From JAEUJM01 sp044221555 (GTDB taxonomy: Bacteria > Actinomycetota > Acidimicrobiia > Acidimicrobiales > DATDAH01): 64,000 nucleotides of DNA. Within the stretch, counting starts at the first letter, position 1, and every line of letters begins with the position of its first letter. Below the pieces are notes generated by a model. The model was not told the origin of the DNA and did no database searches. It saw only the letters and a list, made by a program, of their open reading frames with translations. Shown in pieces: positions 52,603 to 62,358 of the stretch. The stretch spans positions 1 through 64,000 of the forward strand of contig JBGAOY010000003.1 of NCBI GenBank assembly GCA_044221555.1, written 5' to 3'. The translations under genes and the position numbers were made by a program.

Positions 52603-52680
52603 CGAGGCCGCCCGCGTTCGTGCGCCTGCACGAAGAGCAGCGCCGGAGCGGGACGGGTCACGGTCGGTCCCCAGCCCGCG

Positions 52681-52800
52681 TCAACCGGTGCGCAGGGACT
52701 CGGCCCGGCCGGCCCGTCGGGCCAGGGCGCCGGGGACCAGCGCAGCCGCCGCCGTGGCCGCCGGCATCCCGACGGCCACACCCACGATCGCTGCGGCTCA
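52681..52800 (-). pseudogene. Possible C-terminal relic of an FtsX-type permease
   Basis: Read leftward, one frame gives AIVGVAVGMPAATAAAALVP then GALARRAGRAESLRTG and a TGA at 52681-52683. A last hydrophobic helix followed by a short Arg-rich tail ending in LRT-like residues is the usual end of FtsX/MacB permeases. The rest of the gene is absent. It lies in a 350-bp gap (52603-52952) that holds nothing else I can identify. The call is tentative. Confidence 0.35.
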
Positions 52801-52952
52801 TCGCGGACGCAAACCCGGGCAGCGCGGGCGGCGGGGAAGCCGTCGGATACCGAGGCGGGGCCGTCGTTGACCACGAGGGCGCCGTAGCCGCCCACCACCA
52901 GGCAGACTCGTGGGCACGGTGCGGACGAGGGCGGGGGGAGGTGGAGGACGCC

Positions 52953-55900
52953 ATGAGCTCGCAGACGGCGACGATCCTCGTGACCGATCTGGTCGGCTCG
53001 ACCGAGCGACGGGTCGCGCTCGGGGAGGAGCGGGCGGAGGCATTGCGGCGGGTCCACGACCAGTTGCTGGCCGAGGCTGTCGCCGCCCACGGAGGCGAGG
53101 TCGTCAAGGGGCTCGGTGACGGCGTGCTGGCGCTGTTCACCGGTGCGGCGGGCGCCGTCGGCGCCGCCGTCGCGATCCAGCAGTCGGTGTCCGCCCACGG
53201 CGATCGCCACCCAGGGCACCGCCTGTCCGTCCGGGTCGGTATCAGCGCCGGCGACGTGACCCTCGAGGACGGCGACTGCTTCGGCACGCCGGTGGTGGAG
53301 GCCTCACGGCTCTGCGCGGAGGCGGCCGGCGACGAGATCCTCGTCGCCGACCTCGTGCGGCTCCTGGCGCGGGGCCGCGGTGACCACGAGTTCACCCCGG
53401 CCGGGGAGCGGACGTTGAAGGGTCTCCCCGATCCGGTCCCCGTGGCCACGGTGCGGTGGAGCCGGGCAGTTGCCGCGGGCGCGCCGATGCCCGCCGCGCT
53501 CCGGACCGCCCAGTGGTACGACTTCGCCGGACGGGACGCCGAGCGAGCTGCGCTGGCCGAGCGGTGGAAGGCCGCCGTCGCGGGACGCCCGGGCCTCGTG
53601 GTGGTCTCGGGCGAGCCCGGCATCGGCAAGACCCGCCTCGTGGCCGAGCTGGCCGCCGGGGTCCACGACGCCGGCGGCACCGTGCTCTACGGCCGCTCCG
53701 AGGAGGAGTTCGACGTCGCCTTCCGCCCGTGGGCCGACGCCCTCGCCCACCTCGTCGCTCACGCCCCCGACGACCTCGTCCGCGCCCACCTCGACGAGTG
53801 GGGCGGCGACCTGGGCCGGCTGCTCCCCGGCCTCGACGCCCCCGAGCCGACGCGGACCGACGCGGACACCGAACGACTCCGCCTGTTCGGCGCGGTGACC
53901 GACCTGCTCGCCCGGGCCGGCGACGAGGCGCCCGTGCTGGTGGTGCTCGACGACCTGCACTGGGCCGACGAGTCGAGCCTGCTGCTGTTGCGCCACCTGG
54001 TCCGCAACGCAGGGGACGCCCGGGTGCTGGTGGTGGGCACGTACCGCGACACCGACCTCGACCGCACCCACCCCCTCGCCGCCGCACTGGCCGACCTGCG
54101 CCGCGAGGCGTCGGTGGAGCGGGTCGCCCTGTCCGGCCTCGACCCCGACGAGGTCAGGCTGTTCCTCACCCAGGCCGGCGGCGGGGCCGTCGACCCGGCC
54201 CAGGTCGAGGTGCTCGCCGGGATGGTCGCCCTCGAGACGCAGGGCAACCCGTTCTTCATCGGCGAGGTCCTCGCCCACCTCGTCGAGACCGGTGCCCTCG
54301 TGGAGCGCGATGGCCGCTGGGAGGGCGACCGCAGCCTCATCGAGCAGATCGGCCTGCCCGAAGGGATCCGCGAGGTCATCGGCCGCCGCCTGTCCGACCT
54401 CGACCCGTCCACCGACGAGCTCCTGCGGGTCGCCGCGGTGATCGGGCCCGCCTTCGACGCCGCCGTGCTGGCCGACGCCGCCGACCAGCGCCTCGACGAC
54501 GTGGTCAGCTCGCTCGACGTCGCCGCCGCGCGCCGCCTCGTCGTGGAGGACGAGGACGTCCTCGACCGCTTCCGCTTCGCCCACGCGCTGCTGCGCCAGA
54601 CCCTGCTCGGCGAGCTGCGCACCAGCCGCCGGGTCCGCCTCCACAACCGGGTGGCCGGCGCACTCGAGGCCCGGGGCGCGCCGGCCGCCGACCTCGCCCA
54701 CCAGTACGGCGAGGCCGCCCCCCTCGCCGACGCCGACAAGGCCGTCACCTACGCCGGGCAGGCAGCCGACCAGGCCACCGAGCGTCTCGCCTACGAGCAG
54801 GCCATCGGCTTCCGCCGCCTGGCCGTCGAGTGCGAGGAGCTGCTCGATCCACCGGACCCCGCCCGCCGCGCCGAGGTGCTCCTCGCCCTCGGCGAGGCCC
54901 ACAACACCGCCGGCGACCCGTCCACGGGCCGGGCCCTGTTCACCCACGCCGCCGACAACGCCCGCACCGCCGGCCGCACCGACCTCTTAGCCCGGGCGGC
55001 GTACGGCTACGGCGCCGCGGCCGCGGTCTGGCTCGACTTCTCCGACACCACGGGGCCCGCCCTCGTCGACGAGGCGCTGGCCTCCCTCCCCGCCGACCAC
55101 GTCCTGGACCGGGCACGGTGCCTCACCCAGCGCAGCATGTGGCACATCCTCGACCGGGACCCGGCCGAGCACCTCCGCCTGGCGCTCGAGGGCGCCCGCC
55201 TGGCCGAGGTGAGTGGCGACGTCGAGGCCCGGTTCCAGGCCCTCGACATGGTCCGACAGGCCGAGACCACCGTCGGGGACCTCGACGCCATGCTGCGCAC
55301 CTCGGCGGCGCTGGCGGCGCTGGGCGAGGAGTTCGACCACGTGCCGAGCCGCTCGCTCGGCGCCTACGGCGAGATGGCGACCCGCTTCATCGGCAACGAC
55401 GTCGTCGCCGCCCGACGCCTGCTCGACGAGCTGCTGGCCGAGGACCAGACCCCGCTTCCGTTGTCGCATCGGTGGAACCGGGTCTGCGCCAGCGCCAACC
55501 TGGCCATCCTCGACGGCCGGTGGGACGACGTCACCCTCCCGAGGCCCGAGGAGACCGCCGCGGTCGGGATCACCGGGATGACCATCGACCACAACAACCG
55601 GATGCGGGTGCTCCAGCATCGAGGCGACCACCTCGCCGCGACCCGGATCGCACGAGACGCCCTCAGCGAGCACGGCGACCAACTCGCGGCCTGGCCGTTC
55701 CTCGCCATCATCGAGTGGCTCGAAGGCGACCAGGACGCTGCCTCCGCCCACCTCCGGACGTGGCACCGGGACGTGTTCGAGTGGATCCCGGCGGCGTTCC
55801 TGCCGCACGCCGCCGCGAGCGCCACGCCCGTCGCCGTCGAGGGTCGCCTGGTCGGCGTGGCCGCCGACCTGACCGAGGCACTGCGCCCACGTCGAGGGCA

Positions 55901-56174
55901 GTGGGCCAGTTGGAGCGTGGAGGTCGTCGACTACCTGGTGGACCACTGCCTCGGCCAGCTCGAGATCGTGCTCGGGGAGACCGACTCGGGCGAGTCGATC
56001 CTGCGCACCGCGGTGGCCGACTACCGCCGGGCCGGCACCCGCGCCTGCCTGGCGAGGTCCCTCGCCGACCTCGCCGCACTCACCGGCGATGCCGACGCCC
56101 GCACCGAGGCCCTCGCCCTCGCCGACGAGCTGGGCATGGCCGGCGTCACCGCCCGCCTCACCGCGCCCCGATGA
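52953..56174 (+). CDS. Second cyclase-AAA-TPR signalling protein
   Basis: A 1073-residue paralogue of the protein at 46571, starting at ATG 52953 behind GGGGGGAGGTGGAGG. The cyclase domain keeps Asp12 (VTDLVGSTERR) and Asp56 (KGLGDGVLALF), but the active segment reads GTPVVEASRL, again without the Asp and Asn of functional cyclases. Walker A is GEPGIGKT (220-227), Walker B VLVVLDDLHWADESSLL, and NPFFIGEVLAHLVETGAL is the usual sensor region. Helical repeats fill about 560-1073. It probably works as a STAND switch whose cyclase-like domain binds rather than converts a nucleotide. Confidence 0.87.
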   Translation: MSSQTATILVTDLVGSTERRVALGEERAEALRRVHDQLLAEAVAAHGGEVVKGLGDGVLALFTGAAGAVGAAVAIQQSVSAHGDRHPGHRLSVRVGISAGDVTLEDGDCFGTPVVEASRLCAEAAGDEILVADLVRLLARGRGDHEFTPAGERTLKGLPDPVPVATVRWSRAVAAGAPMPAALRTAQWYDFAGRDAERAALAERWKAAVAGRPGLVVVSGEPGIGKTRLVAELAAGVHDAGGTVLYGRSEEEFDVAFRPWADALAHLVAHAPDDLVRAHLDEWGGDLGRLLPGLDAPEPTRTDADTERLRLFGAVTDLLARAGDEAPVLVVLDDLHWADESSLLLLRHLVRNAGDARVLVVGTYRDTDLDRTHPLAAALADLRREASVERVALSGLDPDEVRLFLTQAGGGAVDPAQVEVLAGMVALETQGNPFFIGEVLAHLVETGALVERDGRWEGDRSLIEQIGLPEGIREVIGRRLSDLDPSTDELLRVAAVIGPAFDAAVLADAADQRLDDVVSSLDVAAARRLVVEDEDVLDRFRFAHALLRQTLLGELRTSRRVRLHNRVAGALEARGAPAADLAHQYGEAAPLADADKAVTYAGQAADQATERLAYEQAIGFRRLAVECEELLDPPDPARRAEVLLALGEAHNTAGDPSTGRALFTHAADNARTAGRTDLLARAAYGYGAAAAVWLDFSDTTGPALVDEALASLPADHVLDRARCLTQRSMWHILDRDPAEHLRLALEGARLAEVSGDVEARFQALDMVRQAETTVGDLDAMLRTSAALAALGEEFDHVPSRSLGAYGEMATRFIGNDVVAARRLLDELLAEDQTPLPLSHRWNRVCASANLAILDGRWDDVTLPRPEETAAVGITGMTIDHNNRMRVLQHRGDHLAATRIARDALSEHGDQLAAWPFLAIIEWLEGDQDAASAHLRTWHRDVFEWIPAAFLPHAAASATPVAVEGRLVGVAADLTEALRPRRGQWASWSVEVVDYLVDHCLGQLEIVLGETDSGESILRTAVADYRRAGTRACLARSLADLAALTGDADARTEALALADELGMAGVTARLTAPR

Positions 56175-56256
56175 CCGCCGGAGGTGACCTCCGACCCTGG
56201 TGACGGTCGCCGACTCGGGGGACGATGGTCGCACACAGCGGTCTCGGAGGGTGGTG

Positions 56257-57645
56257 ATGGTCATGACCCGGGTGCACGGCTCGACGGCGGTTCGCGTCGG
56301 GGTGGTGCTGGTGGTGGGGTCCCTGCTGCTCGTCGGGCTGGGGCCCGCGGCCGCCGAGGATCCCCTGCCGTTCATCGCCGCGTGGGGGTCCCAGGGTGCG
56401 GGCGACGGTGAGTTCTTCCAGCCCAACGGCGTCGCCCTCGGCCCCGACAACGGATATGTCTACGTGACCGACCACTACAACAACCGGGTCCAGGTCTTCG
56501 AGCGCGACGGAACCTTCGTGGCCACCTGGGGCACCCCCGGCACGGGCCCGGGGCAGTTCAACCAGCCCATCGGCATCGCGGTCGATCCCGACACCGGTGA
56601 CGTCTACGTGACCGAGAACAACCGGGTTCAGAAGTTCGATGCCGACGGGAACTTCCTGCTCCAGTGGGGTAGCTACGGGTCCGCCACCGGCCAGTTCAAC
56701 GGGCCCATGGGCGTGGCGGTGAACGGCACCACCGGAAGGGTCTACACCGCCGAGGAAGGCAGCCGGCGCGTCCAGGTCTTCGAACCCGACGGCACCTTCG
56801 TCGCCACGTGGGGCGCCAGCGGTGCTGCGGACGGCCAGTTCAACCGTCCGTTCGGTCTGGGCATCGACCCCGTGACGGGTGATGTGTACGTGGCCGACAC
56901 CAGCAACCACCGGGTCCAGCGCTTCACCGCCGACGGGACCTTTCTCAACGCCTGGGGTACCTACGGCGCCGCCACCGGGCAGTTCAACGAGCCCATGGGG
57001 GTGACGGTCGACCCCGCCACCCGCGACGTCTACGTCACCGATTGGAACCACCGAGTCCAGCGCTTCGACGCCGACGGCGCCTTCGTCACGACGTGGGGAA
57101 GCTTCGGCACCGGTGACGGCCAGTTCCACACCCCCTGGGGGCTGTCCGTCGACCCCAGCGACGGCAACCTCTACGTCGTCGACGCCAACAACCACCGGAT
57201 CCAGCGGTTCGGTGGCGTGTCGATGCGGCCGGACGGGCGGATCAAGAAGGGCACCGGCGTCTTCATCGGCAACGACGTCTACAACACCACCGGCGAAGGC
57301 CAGACCCGTACCGCACGGGTCGCCCGTGGCGCCACCATCACCTACACCATCAAGGTCCAGAACGACGCCCTGGTCGCCGACACCCTCCGCCTCAAGGGCA
57401 CCCGCGCCAGCACGCACTACCGGGTCACCTACACCGCCGGCGGCCTCGACATCACCGATGAGGTCACCGCCGGCACCTACACCACCCCCGTGCTGTCCCC
57501 CGGCGCCACCCACACCGTCCGTGCCGTGGTCAAGGTCAAGGCCACCGCACCCATCGGCTCCAGCCTCACCGCCGCCCTGACCGCCAAGTCCGCAACCACG
57601 CCCGCCGTCAAGGACACCGTGAAGTTCGTCACTCGCCGGGCCTGA
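56257..57645 (+). CDS. Secreted NHL-repeat beta-propeller protein
   Basis: A 462-residue exported protein starting at ATG 56257, behind GGAGGG. The signal peptide is VRVGVVLVVGSLLLVGLGPA with cleavage near AAA-ED. Six NHL repeats of about 47 residues (about 35-325) each show a WGSxGxGxGQF entry, an xPxGxAVDPxTGDVYVxD core and an NNRVQxF exit, forming a propeller. The C-terminal 135 residues (from RIKKGTGVFIGNDVYNTTG) form a CARDB-like beta-sandwich with TPVLSPGATHTVRAVVKVKA. I infer a surface or extracellular binding role; no enzyme motif is seen. Confidence 0.85.
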   Translation: MVMTRVHGSTAVRVGVVLVVGSLLLVGLGPAAAEDPLPFIAAWGSQGAGDGEFFQPNGVALGPDNGYVYVTDHYNNRVQVFERDGTFVATWGTPGTGPGQFNQPIGIAVDPDTGDVYVTENNRVQKFDADGNFLLQWGSYGSATGQFNGPMGVAVNGTTGRVYTAEEGSRRVQVFEPDGTFVATWGASGAADGQFNRPFGLGIDPVTGDVYVADTSNHRVQRFTADGTFLNAWGTYGAATGQFNEPMGVTVDPATRDVYVTDWNHRVQRFDADGAFVTTWGSFGTGDGQFHTPWGLSVDPSDGNLYVVDANNHRIQRFGGVSMRPDGRIKKGTGVFIGNDVYNTTGEGQTRTARVARGATITYTIKVQNDALVADTLRLKGTRASTHYRVTYTAGGLDITDEVTAGTYTTPVLSPGATHTVRAVVKVKATAPIGSSLTAALTAKSATTPAVKDTVKFVTRRA

Positions 57646-57830
57646 CTCCACTGAGCCCTGAAGGCGCCGGCAGGGCGAGGATGGCGTCCGCGTTCGAGGG
57701 TGCCTGCCGCCGTGACCGACAGCGGGACCGTCGGCGAAGTCGTCGGCGCCGGGTGCTTCCCGACCCGTCGGGCGCGATCGTCGGTTCCGGCGAACTTCCC
57801 GGACGGATCAGTCCGGCTCCGGCCGTCGCG

Positions 57831-58226
57831 TCACGCCGCGCCGAAGAAGGAGGTGATCGCCACGTCGTCGCTGCGATGCCAGGTGGCCACGATCGAGCCG
57901 TCCTCGACCCGGTGGTGGATCAGCTCGACGGCGCGCATCGAGCGGCCGCCGTGATCGGCGGACACCCACTGCGCCTGGGTGGCACCCGACGCACTGGCGG
58001 TGATGTCGATGAGATCGAGCCCGAGGGTGCCGCCCGACAGCTCGAACGCGCGGGCGAGGAAGCCCACGATCTCGTCGGGCCCGTTGAAGGTGCCGTTGAC
58101 GACCGAGTGACCGGGGAAGTCCCAGACGGCGTCGGCGGCGAAGCACCCGCGGACGGTGTCGAGGTCACCGTGTTGGAACGCCTCGACCATCGACCGGACG
58201 AGGGCCTCGTTCTCAGTGGTGGGCAT
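57831..58226 (-). CDS. SnoaL/NTF2-like protein
   Basis: A 131-residue protein starting at ATG 58226 (MPTTENEALVRSMVEAFQHG). It has the NTF2 pattern: LDTVRGCFAADAVWDFPGHS, NGPDEIVGFLARAFELSGG and closing strands AVELIHHRVEDGSIVATWH and RSDDVAITSFFGAA. This is the SnoaL-like type common in polyketide tailoring and in unknown roles. It lies 99 bp after the LuxR regulator's stop and points the same way, so it may be that regulator's target. It is only distantly similar to the SnoaL protein at 45362. Confidence 0.83.
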   Translation of the reverse strand: MPTTENEALVRSMVEAFQHGDLDTVRGCFAADAVWDFPGHSVVNGTFNGPDEIVGFLARAFELSGGTLGLDLIDITASASGATQAQWVSADHGGRSMRAVELIHHRVEDGSIVATWHRSDDVAITSFFGAA

Positions 58227-58325
58227 GGGGGTCTCCTAGGGGGTTGTTGTCCCGCGCTGTGCGTCGTTCGCACACCGGCAGTGTCCGATGGTGGGCGGGT
58301 GCGGCACACGGGCCGAACGGCGGGT

Positions 58326-61202
58326 TTAGTGCCGTTCGGCCCGACCGCGGAGCCCGCTCGACACCGCCATCGACGCCAGGGCCGCCCGGTTCGCGGCGCC
58401 GGTCTTCGTGAGCAACTGCTCCACGTAGCCCTTGACCGTGCGCGGCGACAGATGAAGCCGCTCGGCGATCGCCGCGTTCGTTCCTCCGTCGATGAGGAGC
58501 ACGAGGACGTCCACCTCGCGGCTCGTGACCCCGCACGCCTGGAGAGCCGGGGGTACCGCAGTCGTGCCTCGCCGCCGTCTCGGAACGACGCCCGCGGCCC
58601 GAAGCTGGGCGCGGCAGTCGTCCGCCAGCCCGGGGTACCCCAACGTTTCCGCCCAGGCCGCGGTGTCGGTGAGCCAGCGGACGGGCTCACCCCACCCGTC
58701 GTCCTTGGCCGGCGACGCCGCCAGCCACAGGGCCAGCCGGCGTTGGCCCTCGACCCCCGGATGCCCCGCCCAGAGCGCTTCCGCCGTGGCCGCCCGTGCG
58801 CGCGCGTCAGCGATCTGGCCGCGTCGACCGAAGTCGACGGCCTCCGCCAGGAGGGCTGTCGGCCTGCAGGTCACCGCGACGTCGAGGGCGGGCTGATCGG
58901 CGGCGGCCCTCGCCTCGGCGCCACCGCGGTCGAGGACCGTGGACAACAGCGGGCCGAGGTACCAGGGAGGCAGCGGCGTGACCGCGGCCCCACCCGCGGA
59001 GAGCCGGTCCATTGCCGCTGCATACGGACCGTGGGCCCGATCGGCATCGCCGTCGAGCAGCGCGCTCAGGCCGTCACGCAGCTGGGGCACCAGGGCGCCG
59101 ATCTCCACATCGTCCGGGCGCCGTCGGAGTGCCTCCGCGAACGCGGGCTCTGCCTGCCGGTGACGGCCCGACACCACATGTGCGTACCCCACGAGCAGCC
59201 AACCCCAGGCCTCTCCGTGCTCGTCGTCGAGCGCGCGGGCAAGGTCGATGCGGCGACGGGCGACCTCCAGGGCCGGGTCACCCTCGAAGCGTGTGGCCTG
59301 CACGGCGGCGAGATGGAAGTCGACCGCGCCCACCAGGCCGGGAGCGCCGGCGCGGACCGCGGCGTCCCGGGCCAGCACCAGGTCGGCGAGGTCCAACGAC
59401 TGCAACTGAGCGATCGTTGCCCGTTCGTGCAGCGCGCGGGCGTGCCAGAGCGCCAAGCCGTGCAGCTCGGCCGTCGCCATGGCCTCGGTGAAGAAGCCAC
59501 GTGCCGACTCGAGATCACCGGCCCGGGCGACGCGGCCGAGCACCTCGAGGGCCTGGCAGGTGGCCATCGGGTCGTCGACCGCCGCCCGCCGGCTGTGTTC
59601 GGCCAGGTCCTCGGCGGCGGCGAGATCGCCCCGGTCGACCGCGAGGAGGGCTGCGGTGGCGGCGACCGAGGGCCACATCTCGGTGCCCGTGGCGGCATCG
59701 AGGGCGGCTCGGATCCAGTGCTCGGCTTCCTCGCCGCGGGCGGCGGCACGAGCCCGCGCCAGATCGAGGCGGGCCTCGTCGGCGGGGTCGAGCGGGCCGC
59801 CCGCCGCGACGACGGCCGCTTGCGTCAACGCCTCCTCGCCGCGCCCGACGAGCGCCAACGCGTCGACCCGGGCCAGGCCGATCATCCGCCGCATCGCCGG
59901 GTCCTCGACGAGCGTCGCGGCACGGTCGAGATCATCGACGGCCGCGCCCACCGCCGCCCGCTCGAGATGATGGCCGGCCGCCTCCAGATAGCAGCCCGCC
60001 GCCCGGTCGGGGAGGCGAGCGACGCAGGCCAGGTGGCCCATGACCTCCGGGGAGGGGGCCGCGACGAGCCCGTCGTCGACGGCGGCGAGCGCCGCGGCGG
60101 CCGCTGCCGCCCGCTCGTCGGCGCCGACCGTCTCCGCGATGGCATCTGCGGTGAGCGCGTGACGGAAGGCGATGCCGGGCCCGTCCGGGTGGAGCAGCTG
60201 GACCGAGGCTCCGGCTCGTACCGCCTCCTCGAGACTCGCCTCGCCCGGCGATGAGCCGGCGCCGACGGCGACGAGATCGGTGGGTACGCCGGGGCCCAGA
60301 GCTGCGGCGAGGCGGAGGAGCCGGACAACCGGGGGGTCGAGGCCGCGGAGTCGAAGCTCGATGGAGGCCCGTAGCGTCGCCGGGAGCGGCAGCGAGTGGG
60401 TCGCCGCCAACTCCCAACCTGTGTCGCCGCGACGGAGCATGCCGACCTCTGCGGCGGTGCGGAGCAGCTCCTCGATCTCGAAGGGCCGGCCGTCCGCCGT
60501 TGCCAGGAGGTCGAGCAGGCCGGCGGGCGCTTCGCTCCCCAGACAGGCGGCGACCATGGAGGCGACACCGGCCTTGTCGAGCGGATCGAGGCGCAGGACG
60601 CGCGCCGAGCGACGCTGCTCGAGGCGGGCGAAGAGATCGGCGGCCGGTGAACCCGGGCGGGCGGCCAGGACGATGCCGATGCATCGACCCTCGGCCCGGT
60701 CGGCCAGGCGTTCGACGGCCGCCAACGTGTCGCGATCAGCCCAGTGCAGGTCGTCGATCACGAGGGCGACGGGGTCGTCGACCGTGGCGATCAGGGCGAG
60801 GAGCGCCTCGGCGACGAGCAGCGGGAACGATGTCGAATCGCCGATGTCGGGGGCGTGGCCGGGGAGCAGCGGTGAGAGTCCTGCGGCGAGCGGCGCCAAC
60901 TCCGGTGCCTCGGCGTCCGCGCCTGCGACGAGGGCCGCGACCGCCACCTCGGCCAGTGCCCGCAGTGGTGGACCGTCCGGGGTGGCGCGGCCCTCGAGCA
61001 CCCGCAGGGTGCCGCCGAGGAGCGCCTCCCTGGCGAGCGCGGTCTTGCCGACCCCGGCTGTGGCGAGGATGGCCGTCACGCCTCCCCGACCAGGCACGGC
61101 CACCGATCGACGGACGAGTGTCAGCGCCTCGTCGCGGCCCACCAACCGTGGGCACAGGAAGTCCCGGGTCGGGTCGAGATCCCGAGACGGGGAGCCGCTC
61201 AC
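58326..61202 (-). CDS. Large LuxR-type (MalT/LAL-like) transcriptional regulator
   Basis: A 958-residue LAL regulator starting at GTG 61202. The AAA domain (about 20-330) has a Walker A that reads ATAGVGKT (47-54), with Ala in place of the first Gly, and Walker B VALVIDDLHWADRDTL. Helical repeats follow (about 340-880). The C-terminal LuxR/GerE HTH is VTSREVDVLVLLIDGGTNAA followed by IAERLHLSPRTVKGYVEQLL (about 893-945). Such proteins switch on target genes when ATP and an inducer are bound. Likely targets are the SnoaL gene downstream or the EamA gene upstream. Confidence 0.9.
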   Translation of the reverse strand: MSGSPSRDLDPTRDFLCPRLVGRDEALTLVRRSVAVPGRGGVTAILATAGVGKTALAREALLGGTLRVLEGRATPDGPPLRALAEVAVAALVAGADAEAPELAPLAAGLSPLLPGHAPDIGDSTSFPLLVAEALLALIATVDDPVALVIDDLHWADRDTLAAVERLADRAEGRCIGIVLAARPGSPAADLFARLEQRRSARVLRLDPLDKAGVASMVAACLGSEAPAGLLDLLATADGRPFEIEELLRTAAEVGMLRRGDTGWELAATHSLPLPATLRASIELRLRGLDPPVVRLLRLAAALGPGVPTDLVAVGAGSSPGEASLEEAVRAGASVQLLHPDGPGIAFRHALTADAIAETVGADERAAAAAAALAAVDDGLVAAPSPEVMGHLACVARLPDRAAGCYLEAAGHHLERAAVGAAVDDLDRAATLVEDPAMRRMIGLARVDALALVGRGEEALTQAAVVAAGGPLDPADEARLDLARARAAARGEEAEHWIRAALDAATGTEMWPSVAATAALLAVDRGDLAAAEDLAEHSRRAAVDDPMATCQALEVLGRVARAGDLESARGFFTEAMATAELHGLALWHARALHERATIAQLQSLDLADLVLARDAAVRAGAPGLVGAVDFHLAAVQATRFEGDPALEVARRRIDLARALDDEHGEAWGWLLVGYAHVVSGRHRQAEPAFAEALRRRPDDVEIGALVPQLRDGLSALLDGDADRAHGPYAAAMDRLSAGGAAVTPLPPWYLGPLLSTVLDRGGAEARAAADQPALDVAVTCRPTALLAEAVDFGRRGQIADARARAATAEALWAGHPGVEGQRRLALWLAASPAKDDGWGEPVRWLTDTAAWAETLGYPGLADDCRAQLRAAGVVPRRRRGTTAVPPALQACGVTSREVDVLVLLIDGGTNAAIAERLHLSPRTVKGYVEQLLTKTGAANRAALASMAVSSGLRGRAERH

Positions 61203-61331
61203 CCCTCGATCTTCCTACAGCGGCCCGGCGCCCGCGAGTCGTCCTCCACGGCCGCTGGCCCGGTCGTGCAGGCCCGCTGACCGCACCGCCCGCCGACGGT
61301 TCAGGGGACGGGGTGAGGGCAGCGCCACGGC

Positions 61332-62276
61332 TCACTGCACGGGCGCCGCCTCGCCGACCAGGGGTGGTTCGGGCTCGGGTTCGTCGGCGCCGGAGCGCGC
61401 GACCTGGACGAGGCCGACGCCCGTGAGCACGAGCAGGCCCCCCAGGAGCTGGACGCCGTTGAGCACCTCCTCGAGCCAGATCCAGGCGACGGTGGCGGCG
61501 ACCACCGGCTCGATCATGGAGACGATGCCGGTCGTCGTGGCGGAGAGGTGCCGGAGGCCGAAGACCTCGAGGGCATAGGGCGCCAGCGTGCCCAGGACGA
61601 TCACCCAGAGCACACCCAGCCAGACGGGGATCGTGTAGGCGGCGAGCCGCCCCAGCATCGAGGTCGGCTCGGTCAGCACGCCCGGATCGAAGTCCCACCA
61701 CGGTTGGACGATGGCCCAGAAGACCGACGAGATGGCGAACATCCAGAAGCTCAGGACGAGGGGATCCCTGGTCTCGAGCATGTGCTTGCCGAGCAGGTGG
61801 AACGTGGCGAGCAGCGCCGCCGCGCCGAGCGCGGCCAGGACGCCGACGAGGTCGAGGCCCACGTCGGTCCACACCTGGGCGACCAGCGCGAGGCCCAGCA
61901 GGGCCAGCCCGAGGGCCCACCACACCTGGCGGGCGATGTGATGGCGCAGGACGACGACCGAGAACACCGCCACCATCAGCGGTGCGGTGAACTCCAGCAA
62001 CAGGGCGATCGCCGCCGGGAGGCGATCGAGGGCGACGAAGTAGAGCCACTGGAGCAGCGCCGCGCCGCTGAGGCCGAGCACGATCAGCTTCGGGATCTCC
62101 GCCTTCGGGATGTGCAGCGAGGTCGGCCGGACGGTCTTCAGCACGAGCAGCAGGCCGAGGGCGGCGCCGGTGCACCGCAGCGCGGTCAGGCGGGCGGGCT
62201 CCATGCCGCTGGAGAGGACGACCTTCGACACGCTGGCGTTGACCCCGAAGAGCGTGGCGCCGGCGAGAACCAGCAC
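61332..62276 (-). CDS. EamA-family (DMT) transporter
   Basis: A 314-residue inner-membrane protein with ten hydrophobic helices in two EamA repeats, starting at GTG 62276 (MLVLAGATLFGVNASVSKVV). Repeat 1 ends with VVVLRHHIARQVWWALGLAL; repeat 2 contains IVLGTLAPYALEVFGLRHLS and GIVSMIEPVVAATVAWIWLE. The tail is acidic and Pro-rich (ADEPEPEPPLVGEAAP). RhaT/YdcZ-type DMT proteins export amino acids or other metabolites. The start is slightly late for the family; no earlier start exists before an upstream stop. Confidence 0.87.
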   Translation of the reverse strand: MLVLAGATLFGVNASVSKVVLSSGMEPARLTALRCTGAALGLLLVLKTVRPTSLHIPKAEIPKLIVLGLSGAALLQWLYFVALDRLPAAIALLLEFTAPLMVAVFSVVVLRHHIARQVWWALGLALLGLALVAQVWTDVGLDLVGVLAALGAAALLATFHLLGKHMLETRDPLVLSFWMFAISSVFWAIVQPWWDFDPGVLTEPTSMLGRLAAYTIPVWLGVLWVIVLGTLAPYALEVFGLRHLSATTTGIVSMIEPVVAATVAWIWLEEVLNGVQLLGGLLVLTGVGLVQVARSGADEPEPEPPLVGEAAPVQ

Positions 62277-62358
62277 GTAGCCGCGCCGATGGCCTGTCGC
62301 AGCGGGGGTCGCGGATCCGATGAGGTGACGCTATGGCGACACGAGCTCAGTCGGGACC

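Noticed and set aside
57681..60254. 857-codon rightward open frame
   Set aside because: Antisense to the SnoaL and LuxR-type genes; the real strand has AAA and HTH motifs.
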